DNA from: Bacillota bacterium
GTDB taxonomy: Bacteria > Bacillota > Clostridia > Lachnospirales > Lachnospiraceae
Reading direction: 5' to 3'
DNA: 25,946 nucleotides
NCBI GenBank assembly: GCA_023415055.1
Contig: JAEZLZ010000005.1
Location: 1 to 25,946, forward strand
The translations under genes were made by a program, and so were the position numbers. How positions within the stretch are numbered: the first letter of the stretch is position 1; every line of letters begins with the position of its first letter. Shown piece after piece: positions 17,857-25,288 of the stretch. The notes beneath the pieces are model-generated. The model was not told the origin of the DNA. It saw nothing but the letters and a program-made list of their open reading frames with translations, and made no database searches.

Positions 17857-18340
17857 GTTAACACTCCTATTCATGTCTTTTTAGCTGCCTATTTAACAAC
17901 AGAAAACGAACGGCTACATCTTCCCATCCGAACTCCTTCGATTAGCCATTAGATTAAAATCACATTCTTTATTGATTTTCTGACACTATCAACTATGCTC
18001 TATTCTATCTACGATATCATCTTCCATAAACTCACTAGCTTTTATTATATCACACGGTTTCGTTATTGTAATCAATAAAATGCATCCTTTACGTAGTAAT
18101 ATATAACATATGTATGAATTGTTGATTATGTATCTACTTCTTTCACATCATTTTCCATGATTACTAAATCTTTAACATTCTATTATATGTATTATATATT
18201 TTCCAATAGAAAATATCTATGTTATTTTCCATTTTTATAATACATCTCTTTGCCCAGTCTAAATTATCAATAATAATATAGATCCATCTACGGTCATAAA
18301 CCATATAATATATATAATAGTAAATTCAATGAGGCTAATA
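17857..18340. other. AT-rich divergent intergenic region
   Basis: About 480 bp between the divergent GGDEF and LysM-GH18 genes with no coding signal. It contains an 8-bp inverted repeat ATATTTTC/GAAAATAT (18196-18203 and 18209-18216) and TATAAT-like hexamers at 18304-18309 and 18313-18318 before the LysM gene. No matching -35 was found, so no promoter is called. Confidence 0.6.
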
Positions 18341-19627
18341 ATGATAATTCATGTAGTTCAAACCGGAGAGACTCTTTCATCAATTGCAGATTATTATGGT
18401 GTATCGATTAGGAGCGTTATGGAAGATAACGGACTTGGCAATCAGGATAATTTAGTTGTAGGTCAATCTTTGGTTATTTCCAAACCGACCTCAGTATATT
18501 CGGTAAAAGAAGGGGATACCTTAGGGAATATCGCGGCTCAGAATAATATCTCATTTTTTCAATTATTAGCGAACAATCCGTTTCTTTCTGATCGAGAGTA
18601 CCTAATACCGGGTGATACCCTGATAATTAATCATGAAAAAAAAGGGAGCATAATATCCCATGGTTTTACGGGTACAAATATTAGTAACAGTACTCTGCAA
18701 AAGACACTGCCCTATTTAACCTACCTTTCGATTCTAAACTTTACGGCAACAAAGGAAGGAGAAATTCTCTCCTATTATGATGAAACGGAGATCATCAAAC
18801 TGTCAAAAGCTTACAGCGTTGTCCCGCTCATGTTCTTAACCACCTTGACTATGCAGGGAGGGGCAAATATTGCAATTGACTTTGACATCATTCTGAATGA
18901 AGATTTTCAAGACAGACAAATCACTAATATATTAGATATTTTAAAAACGAAAGGCTATGCCGGTTTGAATCTTTCCCTGCAGTACATCAGCCTGTCAAAT
19001 ATTCAATTTTATGATCGTTACTTCGAGAAAGTAACAAATCGATTGAACGAAGAGGGGTATGAGGTATTTGTAACAATAAACCCCAATATATCTCAAATCA
19101 ATAATGATATTAGCTTTCAACGCATAGATTATTCTCCGATTAATCTATTGGCTGAAAATATAATTTTTATGAATTACGAATGGTCAAATAATATTAATAT
19201 CCCGTCTCCAATCAGTTCGATCTATCGCACAGAGCTGTTTTTAAATTTTATCTTAAATTATATTCCTCCGGAAAAAATCATTATCGGTATTGCCACGTTA
19301 GGGTATGATTGGGAGCTGCCTTATGTCTCCGGCATTTCAAATATCTATTCTATATCCTATAATAATGCTATCAATCTCGCACAGAATTACGGAGCCACCA
19401 TTCAGTTTGATATTGTCTCACAAACTCCATATTTTAACTATACTGCGAATGCATATGAAAATCATATCGTTTGGTTTATGGATGCAAGGTCTATCAATGC
19501 CACCCTAGACTTAATTTCAAAATACGGCTTAGCGGGAATCAGTATCTGGAATCTTGCAATATTTAATCCTCAACTAATGTTAATTGTAAACGCACAATAT
19601 GATATTGTAAAAGCTTCTTTAGATTAA
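18341..19627 (+). CDS. LysM-GH18 protein (YaaH/SleL-like) lacking the catalytic residues
   Basis: A 428-residue protein with two N-terminal LysM repeats (about 2-46 and 51-96; IHVVQTGETLSSIADYYGVS and YSVKEGDTLGNIAAQNNISF) that bind peptidoglycan, then a GH18 barrel (about 105-425) like Bacillus YaaH/SleL spore-cortex glucosaminidases. The strand-4 motif that normally reads DGxxxDxE is AGLNLSLQ here (residues 207-214): all three acidic positions are replaced (Ala207, Ser212, Gln214). The rest of the fold is well kept, e.g. FMNYEW, IGIATLGYDWELPY and the end HIVWFMDARS. It is therefore probably a non-hydrolytic binding or structural protein, possibly of the spore or envelope. There is no signal peptide, as usual for YaaH. 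The ATG at 18341 lies 6 bases after GAGG; the ATG at 18329 overlaps that site. Confidence 0.88.
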   Translation: MIIHVVQTGETLSSIADYYGVSIRSVMEDNGLGNQDNLVVGQSLVISKPTSVYSVKEGDTLGNIAAQNNISFFQLLANNPFLSDREYLIPGDTLIINHEKKGSIISHGFTGTNISNSTLQKTLPYLTYLSILNFTATKEGEILSYYDETEIIKLSKAYSVVPLMFLTTLTMQGGANIAIDFDIILNEDFQDRQITNILDILKTKGYAGLNLSLQYISLSNIQFYDRYFEKVTNRLNEEGYEVFVTINPNISQINNDISFQRIDYSPINLLAENIIFMNYEWSNNINIPSPISSIYRTELFLNFILNYIPPEKIIIGIATLGYDWELPYVSGISNIYSISYNNAINLAQNYGATIQFDIVSQTPYFNYTANAYENHIVWFMDARSINATLDLISKYGLAGISIWNLAIFNPQLMLIVNAQYDIVKASLD

Positions 19628-19679
19628 ACAAAGATATGATAATTCCACTATTATAAAAAGCTAAGTTCCTGTATCAATA

Positions 19680-20219
19680 TTAATAACTATTTTGCTGTAA
19701 TAACAGTTCAATATCTTGAAAGTATTTATCCTGACATTCCATCATGTTGATATTCTCTGTATCTATGCATGCAGTACCTATTCTTTTAGCATAAATATTA
19801 ACAAGTTCTAATTCTATGATCTCCTCAGAATAATAAGATACAAATCCAATGTAGCTATTATCCTCATTGATTTCAATCAAATAATGATAATCCATTGCAT
19901 ATTTTGCCAAACAGATAATTACTGATTGATCCATTTCTTTTATTTCTTTTCTTTTTTGATTTTTTAGCGAAAACAACTTTTCTATTTTTCCTGAATACAG
20001 CTTATCATCATCATAAGCATATATAACCTCCAGACTAATGATACAAAATCCATCTTCCTCTCCTAATCGATTTACCTTGTTCATCAGAAGATAATGACCA
20101 TCTATCTGAAGAAGAAAGCCTAAGGTGTATTTGTCAGGCTCATTTGCATCCGTATATACCGAAATCAATGTATCTGTACCTATATAACGTTCGATTCTCT
20201 TTCTCATCCCTGGATTCAT
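19680..20219 (-). CDS. Small soluble protein of unknown function
   Basis: A 179-residue protein I do not recognise. The first 80 residues (IERYIGTDTLISVYTD, GFLLQIDGHYLLM, EEDGFCIISLEVIYAYDDD) have the strand pattern of a small SH3-like or Sm-like barrel, a form seen in other unassigned Firmicutes proteins. The second half is acidic and probably mixed alpha/beta. There is no signal peptide or membrane segment. The start at 20219 is supported by an excellent GGAGGTG site; an in-frame upstream extension to 20309 has none. It is convergent with the LysM-GH18 gene, with about 50 bp between the stops. Confidence 0.6.
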   Translation of the reverse strand: MNPGMRKRIERYIGTDTLISVYTDANEPDKYTLGFLLQIDGHYLLMNKVNRLGEEDGFCIISLEVIYAYDDDKLYSGKIEKLFSLKNQKRKEIKEMDQSVIICLAKYAMDYHYLIEINEDNSYIGFVSYYSEEIIELELVNIYAKRIGTACIDTENINMMECQDKYFQDIELLLQQNSY

Positions 20220-20408
20220 AAGACACCTCCTATAACTGTATTTGTATGAATAATTCGGACTAAAATACAATTTGTATATAATGTGCCTCTCTTCCTCCAT
20301 ATTATCCACTTGTAGTGCTAACTTTTCCTGGTCACGAACTTTCCTGGCTTAATATTCTAGCATAAGCGATAGAAAACATACTTCAAGAGCTTTCTATTTT
20401 CATGAATC

Positions 20409-20458
20409 AGCAATCCCACCATCAACATAGCTTAGCTATGATTGATGCTGGGATTGCT
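20409..20458. terminator. Stem-loop between the 179-residue gene and the aminopeptidase gene
   Basis: AGCAATCCCA (20409-20418) pairs with TGGGATTGCT (20449-20458), with a further inner stem around ATAGCT/AGCTAT. It lies 22 bp after the aminopeptidase stop, where a terminator is expected, but there is no clear T run on the minus strand. Confidence 0.5.
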
Positions 20459-20479
20459 GCTCAAAGTTTTACTCTATTA

Positions 20480-21355
20480 TTAATACGCTAATATTTCATA
20501 TCCATCATCTGTAACCAAAACGGTAACTTCCCACTGTGCAGAGTCTTTGCCATCCTTGGTTGTTATTGTCCATCCATTTTCCTGGTTCAGAACTACTTCT
20601 GCACTACCTGCGTTGATCATAGGTTCAATCGTAAATACCATCCCGGGAACCAATAACATCTCTGTTCCTCTTTTTGATACATAGCTTACATAAGGTTCCT
20701 CATGCATTTCATTTCCAACTCCATGACCGCCGATTTCTTCCACCACATTATATCTATTCCAATGAGCAAAGTCATTGATTGCCTGACCAATATCGCCCAG
20801 AAAGTTCCATGCTTTCGTATATTCAAGACCGCTATAAATCGCTTTTCTGGCTACAGCGGCTAATCGTTTCCGTTCATCGCTTACATTACCAAGACAAAAC
20901 ATTCTTGATGAATCCGAGTAATAGCCATTTACTTTTGTTGTAACATCAATATTAACAATATCTCCATCTTTTAGTATAACCTTGTCTGACGGTATTCCAT
21001 GGCATACTTCATTATTGATAGATATACATACACTTTTCGGAAATCCCTCATAACCAAGAGTCGCCGGACTTCCCCCAAGTTCTATGGTTTTATTATAAAC
21101 TAGTCGATTAAGCTCTCCCGTGCTCATACCGACTTGGATCTGATCAGCGATATAATCCAGTATCTCAATGTTGACTTTACCGCTTTCTCGAATTCCATCA
21201 ATTTGCATGGATGATTTGATTATTCTTCGGCTTGGCACGATGCATCCCTGCGATTGATAAGACCTAATTCTTTCATCCAAATTGAAATGGCACGCCTTAT
21301 ATTTCTTACCGCTACCACACCAGCACGAATCGTTTCGTTCTAATTTTTTATACAT
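20480..21355 (-). CDS. map: Type I methionine aminopeptidase with N-terminal SEC-C zinc motif
   Basis: A 291-residue enzyme that removes the initiator methionine from new proteins. The N-terminus is a SEC-C zinc motif (Cys11, Cys13, Cys22, His23 in CWCGSGKKYKACH), a known extension in some MetAPs that may aid ribosome contact. The catalytic domain (about 45-291) keeps all metal ligands: Asp137 (NIDVT), Asp148 (YYSDSSRMF), His211 (GGHGVG), Glu244 (TIEPM) and Glu276 (AQWEV), plus His119 (EVCHGIP). The ATG at 21355 has a GGAAG site. It lies 23 bp after the AraC-type gene. This position, away from the ribosomal operon where the housekeeping map usually lies, suggests an accessory copy; this is inferred. 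Confidence 0.93.
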   Translation of the reverse strand: MYKKLERNDSCWCGSGKKYKACHFNLDERIRSYQSQGCIVPSRRIIKSSMQIDGIRESGKVNIEILDYIADQIQVGMSTGELNRLVYNKTIELGGSPATLGYEGFPKSVCISINNEVCHGIPSDKVILKDGDIVNIDVTTKVNGYYSDSSRMFCLGNVSDERKRLAAVARKAIYSGLEYTKAWNFLGDIGQAINDFAHWNRYNVVEEIGGHGVGNEMHEEPYVSYVSKRGTEMLLVPGMVFTIEPMINAGSAEVVLNQENGWTITTKDGKDSAQWEVTVLVTDDGYEILAY

Positions 21356-21378
21356 TTTAGCTTCCTATAAATAATTTA

Positions 21379-21747
21379 CTAAGGAGTCATAGAAATAATT
21401 GCTGATTTGTCATAGAGCCTTAACTGCGGCAGGACCTTACGAAACTGACTTGGGGAATAGCCATAAATTTTATGAAATGCCCTTGAAAATGCTTCGTTAG
21501 AAGAAAAACCATATTTGATAGCAATATCAATAATCCGATGATCCGTTTCTCTTAAGTCCAGTGCGGCCTTGGTAAGCTTACGGCTTACAACATATTCCTT
21601 GAAGGAAATTCCCACCACCTCGTGAAATTTTGCAGAACAATAGTAGGAAGAGTATCCGACGTAATCCGACATCTTTTCCAGCGTAGGGTCATCATGCAGA
21701 TTTGCTTCTACCCAATTTATCATGTTTTCAATCGTTTTTACTGACAA
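21379..21747 (-). CDS. Stand-alone AraC-type DNA-binding protein
   Basis: A 122-residue protein consisting almost only of the AraC/XylS double helix-turn-helix. HTH1 is around residues 22-45 (LEKMSDYVGYSSYYCSAKF). HTH2 ends in the family signature IAIKYGFSSNEAFSRAFHKIYGYSPSQFRK (about 75-105). It has no ligand domain and is close in size to MarA/SoxS. Longer relatives carry a GyrI-like C-terminal domain, so this may be a shortened form. The start is TTG at 21747, nine bases after GGAG. It is directly followed by the SEC-C methionine aminopeptidase gene and is probably cotranscribed with it. Confidence 0.82.
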   Translation of the reverse strand: MSVKTIENMINWVEANLHDDPTLEKMSDYVGYSSYYCSAKFHEVVGISFKEYVVSRKLTKAALDLRETDHRIIDIAIKYGFSSNEAFSRAFHKIYGYSPSQFRKVLPQLRLYDKSAIISMTP

Positions 21748-21873
21748 TTCTTTTCACTCCTCGTAAAGCCATTGTATCATGGTAGCAATATTTATTCTTG
21801 ATAGAAGTTGCGAATTTCATAAAGATATAGACCACCACTTAATCGACTACTATCGTTATATTCCATCGATTTG

Positions 21874-22074
21874 TCATAAATCAGGTAAATTTCTTAGTTC
21901 CTGCATGGAAGCAAGATATCCTTGAAAACGAGTATTTCTTAGTTGGATATCCTCATCACTGACTCCCCGAAAAGCTATTAATTTATTCAGTAAGCTGCGG
22001 CCACCATTATTACACTGGATATCCTCGGTAGTTTCTTCAAAGAAGATGCAGATATCCTTACAAAACGTATTCAT
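21874..22074 (-). CDS. Small hypothetical protein
   Basis: An uncertain 66-residue reading frame with no family match that I can recognise. It starts MNTFCKDICIFFEETTEDIQ and ends MQELRNLPDL, is acidic and probably helical. An ATG at 22074 is chosen because an AAGAAG stretch lies ahead of it; a GTG at 22116 in the same frame has no clear ribosome site. It precedes the AraC-type gene on the same strand by about 125 bp. It may be a remnant of a larger gene. Confidence 0.35.
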   Translation of the reverse strand: MNTFCKDICIFFEETTEDIQCNNGGRSLLNKLIAFRGVSDEDIQLRNTRFQGYLASMQELRNLPDL

Positions 22075-22332
22075 GTTTATATCTTCTTTATCCTTTGTTA
22101 TTCTTTTTTTATCCACTGGAAACTCGTCATATAAGTATAAGTTGCAATAAATGCCATCTCAATCGTACGGGGCTTATCTTGATATCAAGAATACATATTT
22201 AGTGTTTTTAAAATCTGTACTCATAAACTATACAGCATTTATAACACCCTTTCCGCGTACGTTACTTCCCACTGTTATAAAGTAGTAACTTCTACATTAC
22301 CTTCACTCCCCGTTATCTTCCATGATAATACT

Positions 22333-23841
22333 TTATAAATTACCACAACATTTTTTAAATTTCTTTCCACTACCGCAAGGACATGGATCATTTGGGAAGA
22401 CTTTTTTCGTATTCGTCGTCATCGTTCCATTAATTCCATTTTTAAAAGAAATGGAAGAAATATCCGTTGCTGTTGCATCTAGATCAATATTTATCCCCAT
22501 TTGTCCTAACTGTTCTCGTCCTTTAGCCAGCATAGTCGCTGCGCGTGAACTTTCAGGAACAATTGTAGTTGTTCTTTGGGTTATTTTTGTCAGACGCATC
22601 ACTTCATCCGGAGTGCACCCATGATTGCACCATAGTCGAACAGAATTCATAACCTTCATCGCATATCCGATAAATTCATTTGCTTGATCAATATCTTCAA
22701 AATCAATGCCATACCTTAGCATGGATGCAAATACAAATTGTACATATTCGTTTGGGTCTCTTTCTTCTCCCTGCTTTCCCATGTCGGTTGCCTGATTATG
22801 TAGTTCCTTAATAAAATCTTCCACACATTCATTCACAGTTACACCGACCTTTTGAGCAGCATTCGCAAAGTTAGGCAGAAACTTTTTCTCAATATACCTT
22901 CGCATTTCTTTTTCTGCATTGGATATTTCATAATAATTTTCATCCGCATATCGCAGAAACTCCATTTTAGACGGATGATACCTCTGCTTTAAACCTGCAT
23001 CCTGATAAAGAATACGAAAAGAAGAAGAGCTCACCGATTTATAAAAACGTTCAAGATCTGTTTCTGTTAATTCGCGTTTTGTTCCCTTAAAGAACTGCAA
23101 CATTTTTTCATGTTCATTCTGATACGAATTCTGAAAGCTACTATGAAGCAAAAAGCCATCCATAGTTGTGCATATGACCGGAACTGAATCTCCAATTAAA
23201 TGATGTAACGTACATGTACATATAAATTCCGGGGTAAACATCACCGTGTTTTTATAGTATCCATCCACATGGTTATACCCCTTATAATCTAATATATTCT
23301 CATATTCAAGTATCAGAGTCAGCAGTTCTGTGACATGTATCACGCCGTATAGGTTTACAGCTGCCATTGCATAGTCTGCTATGATACGCATGTAATTTTT
23401 TCTTTTTTGATACACATTATTTTTCGCTAATTCGTTATATCGTTCCAGGCAGCCAAAGTCTTTACATAACTGCAGCAACGCATCATCTGTTTCATAAAAA
23501 GCCAGACAATATCCTTCAAAAAGAGTATCATTGCCCAGGACATCTGCCATTAACTCTACTCGCTGTGCTTTCTCAAGCTTAGCCTCTGAAAATTCCAGTT
23601 CTTCTATCTTCCTAAATATTTTTAAAGATTCTTTCTCTATTATTGTATCTAATTGGTAGCATATCCTTTTACCAGTTTCATTCTCTATTACAGGAAGCAA
23701 ATCATCCCTTCCTGCTTTTTCAGCCAACCGGAAATCATTATTTCCTAAAAGTATCTTAACCATCAGCTCATATAATAATTTCACATCCTGCGCTTTGTAT
23801 AATTTTATATAATTTGCAATTTGATCTCTGCTTTCCCTCAT
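22333..23841 (-). CDS. Large SEC-C motif protein of unknown function
   Basis: A 502-residue protein ending in a SEC-C zinc motif (DPCPCGSGKKFKKCCG; Cys487, Cys489, Cys498, Cys499), the same element as at the SecA C-terminus. The preceding 470 residues are mostly helical and unassigned, with no enzyme motif or membrane segment that I can see. The ATG at 23841 is preferred to the in-frame ATG at 23856 because it overlaps the stop of the upstream HicB-like frame as ATGA and has GGAG just ahead; 23856 has no ribosome site. This overlap indicates translational coupling within an operon. SEC-C modules bind zinc and often mediate contacts with proteins or the ribosome; the role here is unknown. Confidence 0.75.
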   Translation of the reverse strand: MRESRDQIANYIKLYKAQDVKLLYELMVKILLGNNDFRLAEKAGRDDLLPVIENETGKRICYQLDTIIEKESLKIFRKIEELEFSEAKLEKAQRVELMADVLGNDTLFEGYCLAFYETDDALLQLCKDFGCLERYNELAKNNVYQKRKNYMRIIADYAMAAVNLYGVIHVTELLTLILEYENILDYKGYNHVDGYYKNTVMFTPEFICTCTLHHLIGDSVPVICTTMDGFLLHSSFQNSYQNEHEKMLQFFKGTKRELTETDLERFYKSVSSSSFRILYQDAGLKQRYHPSKMEFLRYADENYYEISNAEKEMRRYIEKKFLPNFANAAQKVGVTVNECVEDFIKELHNQATDMGKQGEERDPNEYVQFVFASMLRYGIDFEDIDQANEFIGYAMKVMNSVRLWCNHGCTPDEVMRLTKITQRTTTIVPESSRAATMLAKGREQLGQMGINIDLDATATDISSISFKNGINGTMTTNTKKVFPNDPCPCGSGKKFKKCCGNL

Positions 23842-24082
23842 TCTACTCCTATCCATGGAATTGAATAATACTCATCAGCAATACAATCTTCCATTCCCCA
23901 GCCAAAACCAGCAAATTCAACAAGAATACTTTTAAGTCTGTCCTTCAAGATCTCGAATATTCTTTCATCATTGCTTGCTGCCACTACGGAGTTTCCATAT
24001 TCAGAAATTGCTCCCAACCATCCATTGTCGCTTCCATAGCATCTGCAATATATTCTATACTAATAGTTACTTTTTCCATCAT
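23838..24082 (-). pseudogene. HicB-like small gene with a one-base deletion
   Basis: A good ribosome site (AGGAGAGG) leads to ATG ATG at 24082, and the frame runs to a TAG at 23984-23986, only 32 codons. A second open frame continues from the same region to a TGA ending at 23838. Adding one G to the GGG run at 24013-24015 joins them into about 81 residues. The joined product reads DGWGAISEYGNSVVAASNDE, then ERIFEILKDRLKSIL, which resembles the strand-strand-helix pattern of HicB-type antitoxin folds. The joined frame overlaps the start of the SEC-C gene as ATGA. This is either a recent inactivation, a sequencing error, or programmed slippage. The HicB-like call is tentative; the first frame alone also recalls UPF0158 N-termini. 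Confidence 0.5.
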
Positions 24083-24108
24083 AAGCCTCTCCTCTGGCGG
24101 TAAATTCA

Positions 24109-24528
24109 TTAGTAGAAATTATTAAATGCCGCACAATCATCCTGCCATTCATCCATATTCTCTTTGATTGTAGTGCAGAGATAATTATATTCTTCTTTTG
24201 AAACGTATCCATGTTCATTCATACACTTGTAGAATTTCTTGATACTTGCCGCCGTTGTTTTTATTGTTCCTGGAGTTGACCACATACACTTATGTATGAA
24301 GAAATAGCCTAAAAACATATCAATCTTACTACCACAACCTTCCTGCATCTCGAGAGGAGCTTCTCTTAGAAGATAATCATTAATGTAAAACTCTACATTA
24401 TCCACATGATTACTTATTGTTTTGTGAGTAAGACCAGATTCCATCAAATCTCTTTCAAATATTCCAAGGTAGCCTTTATTTTTTTCTTGCAGCTGCTTGC
24501 ATTGCATTTCGTATTCTTCGTAGTTCAT
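24109..24528 (-). CDS. Small helical protein resembling an isolated recombinase core-binding domain
   Basis: A 139-residue protein with no catalytic motif. It begins MNYEEYEMQCKQLQEKNKGY and continues with a helical pattern (GLTHKTISNHVDNVEFYIND, MFLGYFFIHKCMWSTPGTIK, AASIKKFYKCM) that resembles the N-terminal SAM-like domain of tyrosine recombinases, but the catalytic domain is absent. The ATG at 24528 lies 7 bases after AAGAAAGGG; the longer frame to 24564 lacks a site. It is followed by the HicB-like frame after 26 bp and preceded by the 86-residue gene, 28 bp away, so all are probably one operon. Function unknown. Confidence 0.65.
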   Translation of the reverse strand: MNYEEYEMQCKQLQEKNKGYLGIFERDLMESGLTHKTISNHVDNVEFYINDYLLREAPLEMQEGCGSKIDMFLGYFFIHKCMWSTPGTIKTTAASIKKFYKCMNEHGYVSKEEYNYLCTTIKENMDEWQDDCAAFNNFY

Positions 24529-24556
24529 TGAAATACCCTTTCTTATATCACACAAC

Positions 24557-24817
24557 TCAATCAAATGGTAACTCTTCTACTTTCTTTTTAGTCTTTATAT
24601 TTTTGTTATCTGATATAACCCCTGCTCTTCCAAATCTATCTTCATACATATCTCTAACCCATATTTTCACAGGAGTCTTCCACTGCTCATTTTTATTTGG
24701 TATACTCTTTATTAGACTCTTGGGGTTAAGCCCCATTTCTTTTGCCATTTGGATTTCTTCATCATTAAGCTTACATCTTCTCTTGGTTTCAATCCATAAT
24801 TCCTTGCTATATGCCAT
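24557..24817 (-). CDS. Small basic protein of unknown function
   Basis: An 86-residue basic protein starting MAYSKELWIETKRRCKLNDE, with a conserved-looking core (IQMAKEMGLNPKSLIKSIPN, QWKTPVKIWVRDMYEDRFG) and a lysine-rich tail. I recall similar unnamed proteins in Clostridia, but no function is known to me. The ATG at 24817 has AAAGGAT upstream. It lies between the PLD-like remnant and the 139-residue gene, on the same strand. Confidence 0.65.
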   Translation of the reverse strand: MAYSKELWIETKRRCKLNDEEIQMAKEMGLNPKSLIKSIPNKNEQWKTPVKIWVRDMYEDRFGRAGVISDNKNIKTKKKVEELPFD

Positions 24818-24856
24818 TAAACGTCATATCCTTTTCATATAATGATTTATATTATA

Positions 24857-25263
24857 TCAAACCCTACGTAAATGGTAAACGAAGTGCCATACAAGCTCAT
24901 CATCAATTACCGCAAAATGTTCTTCTACCTTTTCTTTTAGCTTCACTATAATGCCTGCTAGTTTCAGTTGTTCTACTAATTCATTGCAAATATCTGGGCT
25001 ACCATAGGAGACATTTTCAGGTTCTGTTGTAATTACAACAATACAGGCACCGGCTTCCTGTCTGCTCTTCACAAGAAATATTAACCGATCAATTTTATCA
25101 ACCAGAACATAGCAAAATATCGTTTTGCTAAATCTTCTGTTATATATCTTCCAAGAATACGCTCTCCCTGATCAGGACTATACTCATTAATACTCTCGAT
25201 TGTCTCCTCAAATGGATTTGGGGCTTCGAATGCAATATCAGCTTTTCTTAACTGAGCTTTCAA
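24857..25263 (-). pseudogene. Frameshifted remnant of a PLD-like domain, probably a helicase C-terminus
   Basis: Two overlapping frames. The first (25081-25263) reads EAPNPFEETIESINEYSPDQ to GRYITEDLAK and then shifts. The second (24857 to about 25140) reads DKIDRLIFLVKSRQEAGACI, VVITTEPENVSYG, then EEHFAVIDDELVWH. Adding one A to the AAAA run at 25123-25126 joins them in one frame. The second part matches the degenerate phospholipase-D-like module found at the C-terminus of some Firmicutes DEAD/DEAH helicases, where FAVIDDELVWH is normally followed by a GGMNLLG-like stretch; here it ends VYHLRRV and stops. No helicase motors are present, so this is a truncated, frameshifted fragment. It lies 25 bp downstream of jetD. 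Confidence 0.6.
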
Positions 25264-25288
25264 GGCTTCATTTTTATTTCGAATGGTA

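Noticed and set aside
18302..18309. CATATAAT as a sporulation sigma-E or sigma-K type -10 for the LysM-GH18 gene
   Set aside because: No matching -35 at a suitable distance was seen, and AT-rich DNA gives such hexamers by chance.
21379..21747. AraC-type gene as a truncated pseudogene
   Set aside because: Stand-alone AraC domains of this length exist (MarA, SoxS) and both HTH units are complete; no remnant of a C-terminal domain follows.
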